Assembly: GCA_023436945.1 (NCBI GenBank)
Contig: JAEZHG010000292.1
Span: 1-7,304, forward strand
Direction of reading: 5' to 3'
Source: Pseudomonadota bacterium
GTDB taxonomy: Bacteria; Pseudomonadota; Alphaproteobacteria; Caulobacterales; Caulobacteraceae
DNA length: 7,304 nt
Part shown: piece after piece, positions 1 through 4,972 of the stretch
Layout: every line of letters begins with the position of its first letter
Numbering within the stretch: the stretch's first letter is position 1
Made by a program: the position numbers and the translations under genes
Notes under the pieces: model-generated
Database searches by the model: none
Seen by the model: only the letters and a program-made list of their open reading frames with translations
Told to the model about the DNA's origin: nothing

Positions 1-446
1 GCCATCGACTTGGCGATCCAGCCACCAAAGGTGACGAGGCTCAGCACAATACCGATCAGGCGCAGTCGCAGCACATTGTCAGGCAGGAAAGGATCGCTGG
101 CGACCAGAGAGGCGAAGATCTTTCGCAACTGGCGCAGCATGAAGAAGAACCCCGCAAAATAGGCCCAGATCAGGCCCAGTGCGAACAGGAGCAGGCCTCG
201 GGTCAGTGGCATCTGAAGCACTTCACCACCGCTGTTGGAGGTGATGCTGAAGTTCGAGAGGGGAACGAAAATCGCGATGATAAAGGCGATACCGAGAACC
301 ACCGATGCGGTGGCCATCGCCAGATAGGTGATGTCGATGAACATCTTCAGGCATCGGGCCAGGGTGCCGGTGCCGGGGGCTTCTTGGGTCAGCGCAATCT
401 GCGGCGCTTTGCGAAGCATGGAGGTGTTCAGTTTCGGCAGGCCCAT
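1..446 (-). CDS. DUF2975 family membrane protein (partial, 3' end outside window)
   Basis: This is an open reading frame of 148 full codons that runs off the left edge, so the C-terminus is missing. Three hydrophobic segments are visible at about residues 38-63, 82-104 and 130-146. Between the second and third lies the stretch LRKIFASLVASDPFLPDNVL, which resembles the conserved region of DUF2975 proteins, where a short amphipathic segment and a 'pF...N...LR.ig' pattern precede the next helix. DUF2975 proteins are small inner-membrane proteins of unknown function, often encoded beside a Cro/CI-type HTH regulator; any such gene would lie outside this window. The ATG at 446-444 is the first possible start, because an in-frame TAG lies eight codons upstream. 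No good Shine-Dalgarno sequence precedes it. The gene lies 116 nt downstream of the small ORF at 563-679 on the same strand and may share its transcript. Family assignment is by pattern recognition and is moderately sure. Confidence 0.72.
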   Translation of the reverse strand, partial: MGLPKLNTSMLRKAPQIALTQEAPGTGTLARCLKMFIDITYLAMATASVVLGIAFIIAIFVPLSNFSITSNSGGEVLQMPLTRGLLLFALGLIWAYFAGFFFMLRQLRKIFASLVASDPFLPDNVLRLRLIGIVLSLVTFGGWIAKSM

Positions 447-474
447 GGGAGTTGTCTGAACTCGCTATGACCGG

Positions 475-521
475 AAAAGAAGATCTGCGCTGTGCCCAAC
501 CGGTCGATCAGGTCACAGCGC
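475..521 (-). terminator. Weak candidate terminator/attenuator hairpin between the small ORF and the DUF2975 gene
   Basis: An 8-bp perfect inverted repeat, GCGCTGTG (487-494) and CACAGCGC (514-521), encloses a 19-nt loop. Read on the minus strand, the stem is followed by AGATCTTCTTTTCC, which is only moderately T-rich. It lies between the stop of the small ORF and the start of the DUF2975 gene. It could end or attenuate transcription there, or simply be a processing or stabilising hairpin. The large loop and broken T tract make it a weak terminator. Confidence 0.3.
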
Positions 522-562
522 TTGTTTTTGCGATCTTCTGCACTGTCGTAAAGCCTGTACTG

Positions 563-679
563 TTACAGAGCTTGGAAGATGGCGCTCAGTGCAAACACCG
601 GCATTGCGGCGATCATGATGCTGTTCAGGAAGGCGTAGCCCATTTTGTCCATGAACTGCGAGGCTTTCATCGATTGCAT
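563..679 (-). CDS. Small hypothetical membrane protein, 38 aa
   Basis: I do not recognise this protein. The ORF codes for 38 residues: a short polar N-terminus with two lysines (K5, K12), then one hydrophobic stretch from about residue 14 to the end, including NSIMIAAMPVFALSAIF. This would suit a single membrane helix. The main support is the start. AGGAGAG lies 6 nt upstream of the ATG at 679-677, the best ribosome binding site on this side of the window. The frame stays open upstream to an ATG at 757, but that start has no comparable site. Methionine is frequent (6 of 38). The ORF lies 116 nt before the DUF2975 membrane gene, with a weak hairpin between them. It may be a small partner or regulator of that protein, but this is inference from position only. 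Expression and conservation cannot be judged from the sequence. Confidence 0.55.
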   Translation of the reverse strand: MQSMKASQFMDKMGYAFLNSIMIAAMPVFALSAIFQAL

Positions 680-685
680 AACTGT

Positions 686-692
686 CTCTCCT
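686..692 (-). promoter_or_regulatory. Strong ribosome binding site of the 38-aa ORF
   Basis: The minus strand reads AGGAGAG followed by the 6-nt spacer ACAGTT and then ATG (679-677). This matches the anti-Shine-Dalgarno sequence at good spacing and decides the start of the small ORF in favour of the 38-aa form over the longer 64-aa reading. Confidence 0.6.
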
Positions 693-729
693 AGATTGCA
701 AGTTTGTGGCTGAAGACTGAAGCTAAGTT

Positions 730-786
730 GGAAGTTTCTTCCTTCTTGGCTTTTCATCTCGAACGGTTTTGTTTGCCGTTCTTGAG
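730..786. repeat. Two small hairpins upstream of the 38-aa ORF
   Basis: The first is GGAAG-ttt-CTTCC (730-742). The second is GAACGG (761-766) paired with CCGTTC (776-781) across a 9-nt loop, which can extend to CTC/GAG (758-760 and 784-786) past a 2-nt bulge. Both would lie in the leader of a minus-strand transcript reading into the small ORF if it starts near the palindrome at 825-841. Neither is followed by a T run, so they are not terminators. Any regulatory role is inference. Confidence 0.35.
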
Positions 787-813
787 CTAGAAGATGAACC
801 GTGCTCGTTCGAA

Positions 814-842
814 TTGCACGTTACATATCGTTTAACGATATT
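814..842 (+). promoter_or_regulatory. Possible sigma-70-type promoter for rdgB-hemW
   Basis: TTGCAC (814-819) is separated by 17 nt from GATATT (837-842). Each hexamer matches four of six consensus bases. The position, about 40 nt before the rdgB start, is right for a promoter, and the palindrome at 825-841 would lie in its spacer and -10 element. Alphaproteobacterial promoters are hard to call by eye, so this is a weak prediction. Confidence 0.25.
825..841. promoter_or_regulatory. 17-bp perfect palindrome, candidate operator
   Basis: ATATCGTTTAACGATAT has two perfect 8-bp arms around one central base. It is the strongest dyad in the region between rdgB (plus strand) and the small ORF/DUF2975 genes (minus strand). 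Its AT-rich flanks contrast with the GC-rich surroundings. Length and symmetry suit a dimeric helix-turn-helix repressor of the ArsR, PadR or TetR type, but no regulator gene is visible in the window. It could control either direction. Confidence 0.45.
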
Positions 843-881
843 AAACTTTCGCAAGGTTCCAAGAGGGGCTAAAAGAGACCC

Positions 882-1484
882 ATGAAACTTCGTCTTATCA
901 AAGGGATGCGGCTGGTGGCCGCGACCCACAATCCGGGCAAGGCTGTCGAGATCGCGGCTCTGCTGGATGGAAATTACGAGATTGTCACGGCCGGAGCACT
1001 GAATCTGCCCGAACCGGACGAGACGGAGAGCACCTTCGTTGGCAATGCCATGCTGAAAGCGCGCCATGCCGCGGCCTTGTGTGGAGAGGTCTGCCTTGCC
1101 GATGACAGCGGCCTGTCGGTGGCGGCGCTGGATGGTTCGCCGGGTATTTTCTCGGCGCGTTGGGCGGGTCCGGGCAAAGACTTTGCTGTGGCCATGCAAA
1201 AGGTGCACGAACGTATGGAAGAGAGCGGCAGCCGTGACCGCTCCGCCTGGTTCACCTCGGCGCTGGCTGTGGCCTGGCCTGATGGCACCTGTGTCGTGGT
1301 CGAAGGCCGCGTGGATGGCGATATCGTCTATCCGCCGCGTGGCGAGCGTGGCTTCGGCTATGATCCGATCTTCCAGCCGCACGGTCATGATGTGACCTTC
1401 GGCGAAATGGAACCGGCCGAAAAGGATGCTATCAGCCACCGCGCTCTGGCTTTCGAGCGCCTGAAGGCAGCTTTGATTGACTGA
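882..1484 (+). CDS. rdgB: RdgB/HAM1 family XTP/dITP (non-canonical purine NTP) pyrophosphatase
   Basis: A cytosolic enzyme that hydrolyses dITP, XTP and similar deaminated purine nucleotides to the monophosphate and pyrophosphate, keeping them out of DNA and RNA. At 200 aa it has the usual family length. Visible motifs are the nucleotide-binding THNPGK (15-20), the acidic residues near E47-E49, the ADDSGL block with the metal/base-catalytic Asp pair (D74-D75), SPGIFSARWAG (86-96), GFGYDPIF (157-164) and SHR (185-187). The ATG at 882 is preceded only by weak purine-rich sequence. A start at 906 would also give a family-like N-terminus but has AAAGGG directly against it. I keep 882 because an N-terminal extension ending in a basic-Gly-hydrophobic stretch is common in alphaproteobacterial members. 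It overlaps hemW by 8 nt, so the two are probably cotranscribed, an arrangement often seen in alphaproteobacteria. Confidence 0.95.
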   Translation: MKLRLIKGMRLVAATHNPGKAVEIAALLDGNYEIVTAGALNLPEPDETESTFVGNAMLKARHAAALCGEVCLADDSGLSVAALDGSPGIFSARWAGPGKDFAVAMQKVHERMEESGSRDRSAWFTSALAVAWPDGTCVVVEGRVDGDIVYPPRGERGFGYDPIFQPHGHDVTFGEMEPAEKDAISHRALAFERLKAALID

Positions 1485-2640
1485 TCCCGTGCCGGACACC
1501 GAGGGCCTCGTCGCCCTCTATGTCCACTGGCCCTATTGTGCGCGTATCTGCCCCTATTGCGACTTCAACGTCGTCCGTGATCGCGGGCGCGTCGAGGAAC
1601 AGGCGCGGCTGGTCGATGCCATCATTCGCGATATCGAGGCCCAGGCCGAACGCATCGGCCCGCGCAAACTGGCGTCGGTCTTCTTTGGCGGTGGCACACC
1701 GTCGCTGATGGCGTCTGATGCTGTGGCGCGGGTGCTGGAGCGGACATCGAGGCTGTTCCAGCCTGTTGCCCATATGGAGGTCTCGCTAGAGGCTAACCCG
1801 ACCGACGCCGAGGCCAGCCGCTATGCCGCGCTGGCCGATGCGGGCGTCACGCGTCTGTCGATGGGCATTCAGTCGTTCGATGATGCGGCTCTGAAGTTCC
1901 TTGGACGCGACCACAGTGCTGGCTCGGCCCGCCGTGCGGCAGAGACGGCCGCGCGTATCTTCCCGCGCCTGTCGATTGATCTGATCTATGCCCGCCCCGA
2001 ACAGTCGGTTGCCGACTGGAAGGCCGAGCTCGGTACCGCCTTTGATCTGGGGTTCGAGCATATCTCGCCCTATCAACTGACCATCGAGCCGACCACCGCC
2101 TTTGGCCGCGCCTTTGCACGCGGAAATCTGGTGCCGCCGGACGAAGATCTGGCCATTGCGCTTTACGAGACGACCCAAGAGGTACTCGAGGCCAATGGTT
2201 TCGAAGCCTATGAGGTGTCCAACCACGCCAAGGGTGTGGCTGCGCGGTCCAGCCATAACATCCATGTTTGGCGTGGCGGTGACTATATCGGTGCCGGCCC
2301 CGGTGCCCATGGTCGCCTGACCACAATGGAGGGTCGAAATGCTACCGTCGCCCATCGCAGGATTGGCGATTACATCGAGGGTGTCGCCGTGGGCCATCCA
2401 TGGTCCCAGCATGAAGTTCTGGACGCAGGTGATGCCGATGAAGAGCGCGTCATGCTGGGATTGCGTACCGTCGAGGGTGTTCCTGTAAGCGTGCTTGAGC
2501 GCCTTGGACACAGCATGGCTCAAGGCCCGCTTTGCGAGATGCTGGAAGAGGGGTTCCTCAAACAGGATAAGGGACGCATCAGCGCGACCACTGAGGGCCG
2601 CCCTGTTCTCGACAGTGTTCTGAAGCGTCTACTGGCCTAG
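1477..2640 (+). CDS. hemW: HemW-type radical SAM protein (heme chaperone, formerly annotated as a HemN-like oxidase)
   Basis: A cytosolic radical-SAM protein of the HemN/HemW group. Known HemW members bind heme and deliver it to respiratory proteins rather than oxidising coproporphyrinogen. At 387 aa it has HemW length. The iron-sulfur site is CxxxCxxC (C21, C25, C28) within WPYCARICPYCDF, followed by F30 rather than the fourth Cys of true HemN. Other motifs are GGGTPS (71-76), EANP (105-108), the SMGIQSF block (128-134), QLTIEP (200-205), and GDYIGAGPGAHGR (268-280). The HemW heme-binding signature HNxxYW reads HNIHVW here (260-265), so the Tyr is Val. The TTG start at 1477 lies inside the end of rdgB and has GAAGG 9 nt upstream; a GTG at 1489 is the alternative and would shorten the protein by four residues. 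Its TAG stop overlaps, tail to tail, the stop of the phosphoesterase gene. Confidence 0.92.
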   Translation: MTDPVPDTEGLVALYVHWPYCARICPYCDFNVVRDRGRVEEQARLVDAIIRDIEAQAERIGPRKLASVFFGGGTPSLMASDAVARVLERTSRLFQPVAHMEVSLEANPTDAEASRYAALADAGVTRLSMGIQSFDDAALKFLGRDHSAGSARRAAETAARIFPRLSIDLIYARPEQSVADWKAELGTAFDLGFEHISPYQLTIEPTTAFGRAFARGNLVPPDEDLAIALYETTQEVLEANGFEAYEVSNHAKGVAARSSHNIHVWRGGDYIGAGPGAHGRLTTMEGRNATVAHRRIGDYIEGVAVGHPWSQHEVLDAGDADEERVMLGLRTVEGVPVSVLERLGHSMAQGPLCEMLEEGFLKQDKGRISATTEGRPVLDSVLKRLLA

Positions 2641-2645
2641 GCCAG
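2632..2645. repeat. 14-bp palindrome containing both convergent stop codons
   Basis: CTGGCCTAGGCCAG is a perfect 14-bp palindrome. The plus strand uses its TAG (2638-2640) to end hemW, and the minus strand uses its TAG (2639-2637) to end the phosphoesterase gene. Both proteins therefore end in Leu-Ala with the identical codons CTG GCC TAG. There is no T tract on either side and no room for a separate intrinsic terminator. Confidence 0.85.
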
Positions 2646-3488
2646 CTCATCCCGCTCGATCGGGCCGGGAGCCTGCGGTGCGGTTTCGGGATGGCGGGTG
2701 TCCTGACGGCGTTTCAGGGTCCACTGCTCACCGTCGACAAAACCGAGGCCGTCCCATTTCACCACCGTCACCTTGATGTGGGTCGCGTCCCACGCGATGC
2801 GGTTAAAACTTGGCGGATAGTTGTCGCGCTCACGCAGGGACAGCGTACCGCAGCCGATGGCATAGCAGCGCTGCTCGCCCATATCGATGGGCAGGGCGAA
2901 CGGCACATGGACGTGGCCGCTGGTGATCAGATCAACGCCTGCCTCACCAAAGATGCGGGCGGCGCGGTCGCCGCGTTTGACCTCGCCGCGCATCGGGCTG
3001 TCGATCATCTCCACCAGCGGGTGGTGACAGGCCAGAATACGCAAGGTGTCCGGCGTGGTGTCGCGCAGGGCCACGGCCGCGCGCTTGGTCTGTTCAAGGT
3101 CGATCGCGCCCTTGGACCAGTTCAAACGTGCCTGCCATCCACGGGCGGTGGTCACACCACGAACCATAAAGCCCTTGCCTGTGAACTCGTGGTCGTGGGC
3201 GGGATGGCCGGTGGCCGTCTCGAAAGCCTTCCATGGCCAGAACAGCCGCGCCAGCACATCCCAATAGGGAACGTCATGGTTGCCGACCGTGACAAACACA
3301 GGCTCCGGCAGGGCGCTGATCCATTCGGCAGCGGCCTCGAACTCGTGCTTCAGACCGCTTTGGGTAATGTCGCCGGTGATCAGGTTCAGGTCGGCCTTGT
3401 AGGCGTGCGCATAGGCCATGGCCTCGTCCACCGCCGCCTTGTGCTCGACCCCGAAATGGATGTCCGAGAACTGAAGGATCACACCCAT
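2637..3488 (-). CDS. Calcineurin-like metallophosphoesterase (CpdA / class III phosphodiesterase-like)
   Basis: A 283-aa cytosolic phosphoesterase with the complete two-metal signature: FSDIHFG (D9, H11), TGD (D40), VGNHD (N70, H71, D72), a CHHP block (H155-H156) and GHVHVP (H192, H194). The order and spacing match the Icc/CpdA class III cyclic-nucleotide phosphodiesterase group, but members of this superfamily also cleave phosphodiesters of lipids and UDP-diacylglucosamine, so the substrate is not decided. There is no signal peptide or membrane segment. The start ATG (3488-3486) overlaps the stop of the upstream lipid kinase gene as TGATG, with GGAAG 10 nt upstream, which points to translational coupling. 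The C-terminal 20-25 residues are proline-rich and charged and lie outside the catalytic fold. It converges with hemW, overlapping by 3 nt. Confidence 0.88.
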   Translation of the reverse strand: MGVILQFSDIHFGVEHKAAVDEAMAYAHAYKADLNLITGDITQSGLKHEFEAAAEWISALPEPVFVTVGNHDVPYWDVLARLFWPWKAFETATGHPAHDHEFTGKGFMVRGVTTARGWQARLNWSKGAIDLEQTKRAAVALRDTTPDTLRILACHHPLVEMIDSPMRGEVKRGDRAARIFGEAGVDLITSGHVHVPFALPIDMGEQRCYAIGCGTLSLRERDNYPPSFNRIAWDATHIKVTVVKWDGLGFVDGEQWTLKRRQDTRHPETAPQAPGPIERDELA

Positions 3489-4432
3489 CAGTCAGAAGCT
3501 TCCAGCATTTCAGGCGACAGGGCCAAGGCGGTAAAGGCGTGGGGCACGAAACGCACCTGTCCTTCCTTGCCGACAGGCACCGTCTCGCCATCGATCACCG
3601 CAGGGATGCGTGAGCGGCCCCAGATCTCGACCTTGCGGGTCTTCTGGGTCTCGACGGCGGCATCGTTACGCCAGTCGGCAAATACGGCGTTGGCGGCAAG
3701 GCGCAGCGCCTGGCCCGTATCGGCCGTGCGCATGGCCGCAGCCTCGAGGCCGGGGGCGTTCTCGTCAAAGGCCTTGGAGATCAGCGGGGTGATTAGCACC
3801 AGTGCCTCGGCCTTCTGGGCCTCCTGACCATCAAGGCTGAAACGGATGCGGCCCGAGAAGGCGCGGTTGAAAGCCTGTTTGGCCTTGGAGAAGGCCTCGC
3901 CCATCTTGCCCGAGCGGATAGCCTCACGCGCAGGTGCCCACAGGGCGGGCGCGCCCATGATGGCGGCGCAATAGAAATACTCGTCACCGATGGCACCGCC
4001 TGCGACCTTGCGCGGCTCGCCCTCTTCCAGAACGCGGCGCAGCGCCTTCTTCCAGTCGCCCGTGCCATAGAGGGCCTTGGGCAGCATATTCATGGTGCCG
4101 CCCGGCAGGGTTGCGACCAGCAGATCGTTCTTTCCCGCCAGTGTCGCGATGGTGCGTGCCGTGCCGTCTCCGGCCAGTACCAGAAGGGCATCGGGCTTGG
4201 CCTCGATAGCCTTGTCGATGGTCTCCTGAAAGCCGTCGCCTTCCAGCGTCTCGATGTCTGCCTCGATGTCATATTCATCAAGGATCGCGCGGGCCTGATC
4301 GGCGGCGTTGTTGTTCACGCCACCCGACATCGGATTGATAAGCATGATGATTTTGCCCAGCTTGACCTTATCGGTCACGGGCTTCTTCTCATCGGTTACC
4401 GGCGCATTGGGGGAGGCGGCAAAATCGGTCAT
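3488..4432 (-). CDS. Diacylglycerol kinase catalytic-domain protein (YegS/LCB5-like lipid kinase)
   Basis: A 314-aa protein with the DAGK catalytic fold. NPMSGG (33-38) is the start motif, LAGDGTA (86-92) the nucleotide-binding loop, LPGGTMN (109-115) the second Gly-rich motif (LPxGTxN in the family), and IDGE (280-283) the C-terminal family motif. Such enzymes phosphorylate diacylglycerol, sphingoid bases or related lipids with ATP; the substrate here is unknown. The usual GGDGT reads AGDGT. About 25 residues of polar, low-complexity sequence precede the domain, with a near-repeat of VTDEKKP and VTDKVKL. The ATG at 4432 lacks a well-spaced Shine-Dalgarno site: AGAGG lies 17 nt away. A six-codon ORF (start 4449) ends on this ATG as ATGA. 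A later start near residue 20 or 30 cannot be excluded. The gene is the first of a two-gene unit with the metallophosphoesterase. Confidence 0.85.
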   Translation of the reverse strand: MTDFAASPNAPVTDEKKPVTDKVKLGKIIMLINPMSGGVNNNAADQARAILDEYDIEADIETLEGDGFQETIDKAIEAKPDALLVLAGDGTARTIATLAGKNDLLVATLPGGTMNMLPKALYGTGDWKKALRRVLEEGEPRKVAGGAIGDEYFYCAAIMGAPALWAPAREAIRSGKMGEAFSKAKQAFNRAFSGRIRFSLDGQEAQKAEALVLITPLISKAFDENAPGLEAAAMRTADTGQALRLAANAVFADWRNDAAVETQKTRKVEIWGRSRIPAVIDGETVPVGKEGQVRFVPHAFTALALSPEMLEASD

Positions 4433-4440
4433 AGACGAAG

Positions 4441-4465
4441 AATGTTCATCCTCTGTCTAGGTTCC
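4441..4465 (-). promoter_or_regulatory. Weak EcfG-like promoter motif for the lipid kinase gene
   Basis: The minus strand reads GGAAC (4465-4461), 16 nt, then CATT (4444-4441), one base short of the alphaproteobacterial general-stress sigma consensus GGAAC-N16/17-CGTT. Initiation would fall within a few bases of the ATG at 4432, giving an almost leaderless mRNA, which would agree with the absence of a proper ribosome binding site. A second near-match in the same direction is GGAAC (4525-4521), 16 nt, GGTT (4504-4501). Each is a three-of-four -10 match, so the call is tentative. Confidence 0.25.
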
Positions 4466-4480
4466 GGCGGTTAGCTTGGC

Positions 4481-4504
4481 GGTTTCCCCTTGAGGAGGGG
4501 AACC
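4481..4504. repeat. Hairpin in the divergent intergenic region
   Basis: GGTTTCCCCT (4481-4490) pairs with AGGGGAACC (4496-4504) across a 5-nt loop, with one bulged T. It has no T tract on either strand and lies between divergent genes, so it is not a terminator. Its right arm contains the GGAAC of the promoter motif at 4499. The symmetry may be a binding site or chance. Confidence 0.4.
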
Positions 4505-4523
4505 ACAGGGCGTTCGGTTCGTT
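4499..4523 (+). promoter_or_regulatory. Candidate EcfG/SigT general-stress promoter for the glycine-zipper lipoprotein
   Basis: GGAAC (4499-4503) is followed by exactly 16 nt and then CGTT (4520-4523). This matches in full the known consensus of the alphaproteobacterial general stress ECF sigma factor (EcfG/SigT, GGAAC-N16/17-CGTT). Transcription would begin around 4530, leaving a leader of about 40 nt that contains the strong Shine-Dalgarno site before the ATG at 4572. No sigma factor, PhyR or NepR gene is in the window, so this rests on the motif and its position. Confidence 0.6.
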
Positions 4524-4556
4524 CCGCTATGGATCGGGGCTGCCCATTAGAATTTG

Positions 4557-4564
4557 GAGAGGAG
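4557..4564 (+). promoter_or_regulatory. Ribosome binding site fixing the lipoprotein start
   Basis: GAGAGGAG lies 7 nt before the ATG at 4572. It supports that ATG over the in-frame TTG at 4554, which would sit on the Shine-Dalgarno site itself and add six residues before the signal peptide. Confidence 0.7.
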
Positions 4565-4571
4565 TTCCCCC

Positions 4572-4928
4572 ATGAAAAAAGCTTTTATCGCTCTGGCTGG
4601 TGCCGGCCTTCTGGTTTCGGCCTGTGCAAGTGATCCGTATTACGGCGGTGGTGTGAACACCAACAGCCAAGCTGTCCGTCAGGGTGCCGCCGGTGCCGCT
4701 ATCGGTGCAGTGGCCGGTGCCATCATCGGCAATAACGTTGGCGACGGTAATGCCGGTCGCGGTGCCGCTATCGGTGCCGTTCTCGGCGGCGCAACCGGTG
4801 CTGTTCGCGGCTCGAACCAGGACCGTGCAAACCAGCAGCGCTACCGCGACTCCCAGGGTCGCTACTACTACTGCTACGATAACCGTCAGGCAGAATGCTA
4901 TTGGGAAAACGGCCAGCGCCGTTACTAA
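4572..4928 (+). CDS. Glycine-zipper lipoprotein (17 kDa surface antigen-like)
   Basis: A 118-aa predicted lipoprotein. The signal peptide starts with two lysines, has a hydrophobic core and ends in the lipobox VSAC, with lipidated C18 followed by Ala-Ser. Two glycine-zipper segments follow (about 38-56 and 62-80), each built on GAAIGAV with Gly or Ala every fourth residue, as in the Rickettsia 17 kDa antigen / glycine-zipper 2TM family. These segments usually pack against or insert into the outer membrane. The C-terminus (about 88-118) is rich in Tyr, Arg and Gln and carries two cysteines, C101 and C109, that could form a disulfide. The molecular function is unknown; envelope integrity is a reasonable inference. 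It appears to be a single-gene unit: a stress-type promoter motif at 4499, tandem stops TAA-TAG, and an intrinsic terminator 45 nt later. Confidence 0.88.
   Translation: MKKAFIALAGAGLLVSACASDPYYGGGVNTNSQAVRQGAAGAAIGAVAGAIIGNNVGDGNAGRGAAIGAVLGGATGAVRGSNQDRANQQRYRDSQGRYYYCYDNRQAECYWENGQRRY
4691..4777 (+). repeat. 18-bp direct repeat coding the two glycine-zipper units
   Basis: The 18-mer CGGTGCCGCTATCGGTGC occurs at 4691-4708 and again at 4760-4777, 69 bp (23 codons) apart and in frame. Both copies encode Gly-Ala-Ala-Ile-Gly-Ala. Identity at the codon level suggests an internal duplication of one glycine-zipper unit, or recent homogenisation between the units. Confidence 0.7.
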
Positions 4929-4972
4929 TAGCGGGTCAGACGACCGACATTATCGGCTGTAGCTGATGATGC

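Noticed and set aside
452..694. 80-codon plus-strand ORF between the DUF2975 gene and rdgB
   Set aside because: It has no good ribosome binding site, no hydrophobic or domain pattern, and is antisense to the better supported 38-aa ORF.
563..757. Longer 64-aa form of the small ORF starting at 757
   Set aside because: The ATG at 757 has no convincing Shine-Dalgarno site, while the internal ATG at 679 has AGGAGAG at ideal spacing.
832..844. TTAA-N5-TTAA as a CtrA binding site
   Set aside because: The CtrA consensus needs 7 nt between TTAA half-sites, and here there are 5.
829..860. Minus-strand GGAAC-N18-CGTT upstream of the small ORF as a general-stress promoter
   Set aside because: The 18-nt spacer is longer than the accepted 16-17 nt, and its CGTT is part of the 17-bp palindrome, so the match is probably incidental.
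723..1499. 258-codon minus-strand ORF opposite rdgB
   Set aside because: It lies antisense to an intact rdgB gene, its protein is rich in Arg, His and Gly without motifs, and it is a codon-bias shadow.
1786..2523. 245-codon minus-strand ORF opposite hemW
   Set aside because: It is contained within the well-supported hemW gene and has no family features or plausible start signal.
2691..3827. 378-codon plus-strand ORF antisense to the phosphoesterase and lipid kinase genes
   Set aside because: It spans two clearly real genes on the other strand, shows no recognisable domain, and is the kind of long open frame that GC-rich codon bias produces.
4481..4504. Hairpin as a terminator
   Set aside because: It lies between divergent gene starts and has no T tract on either strand.
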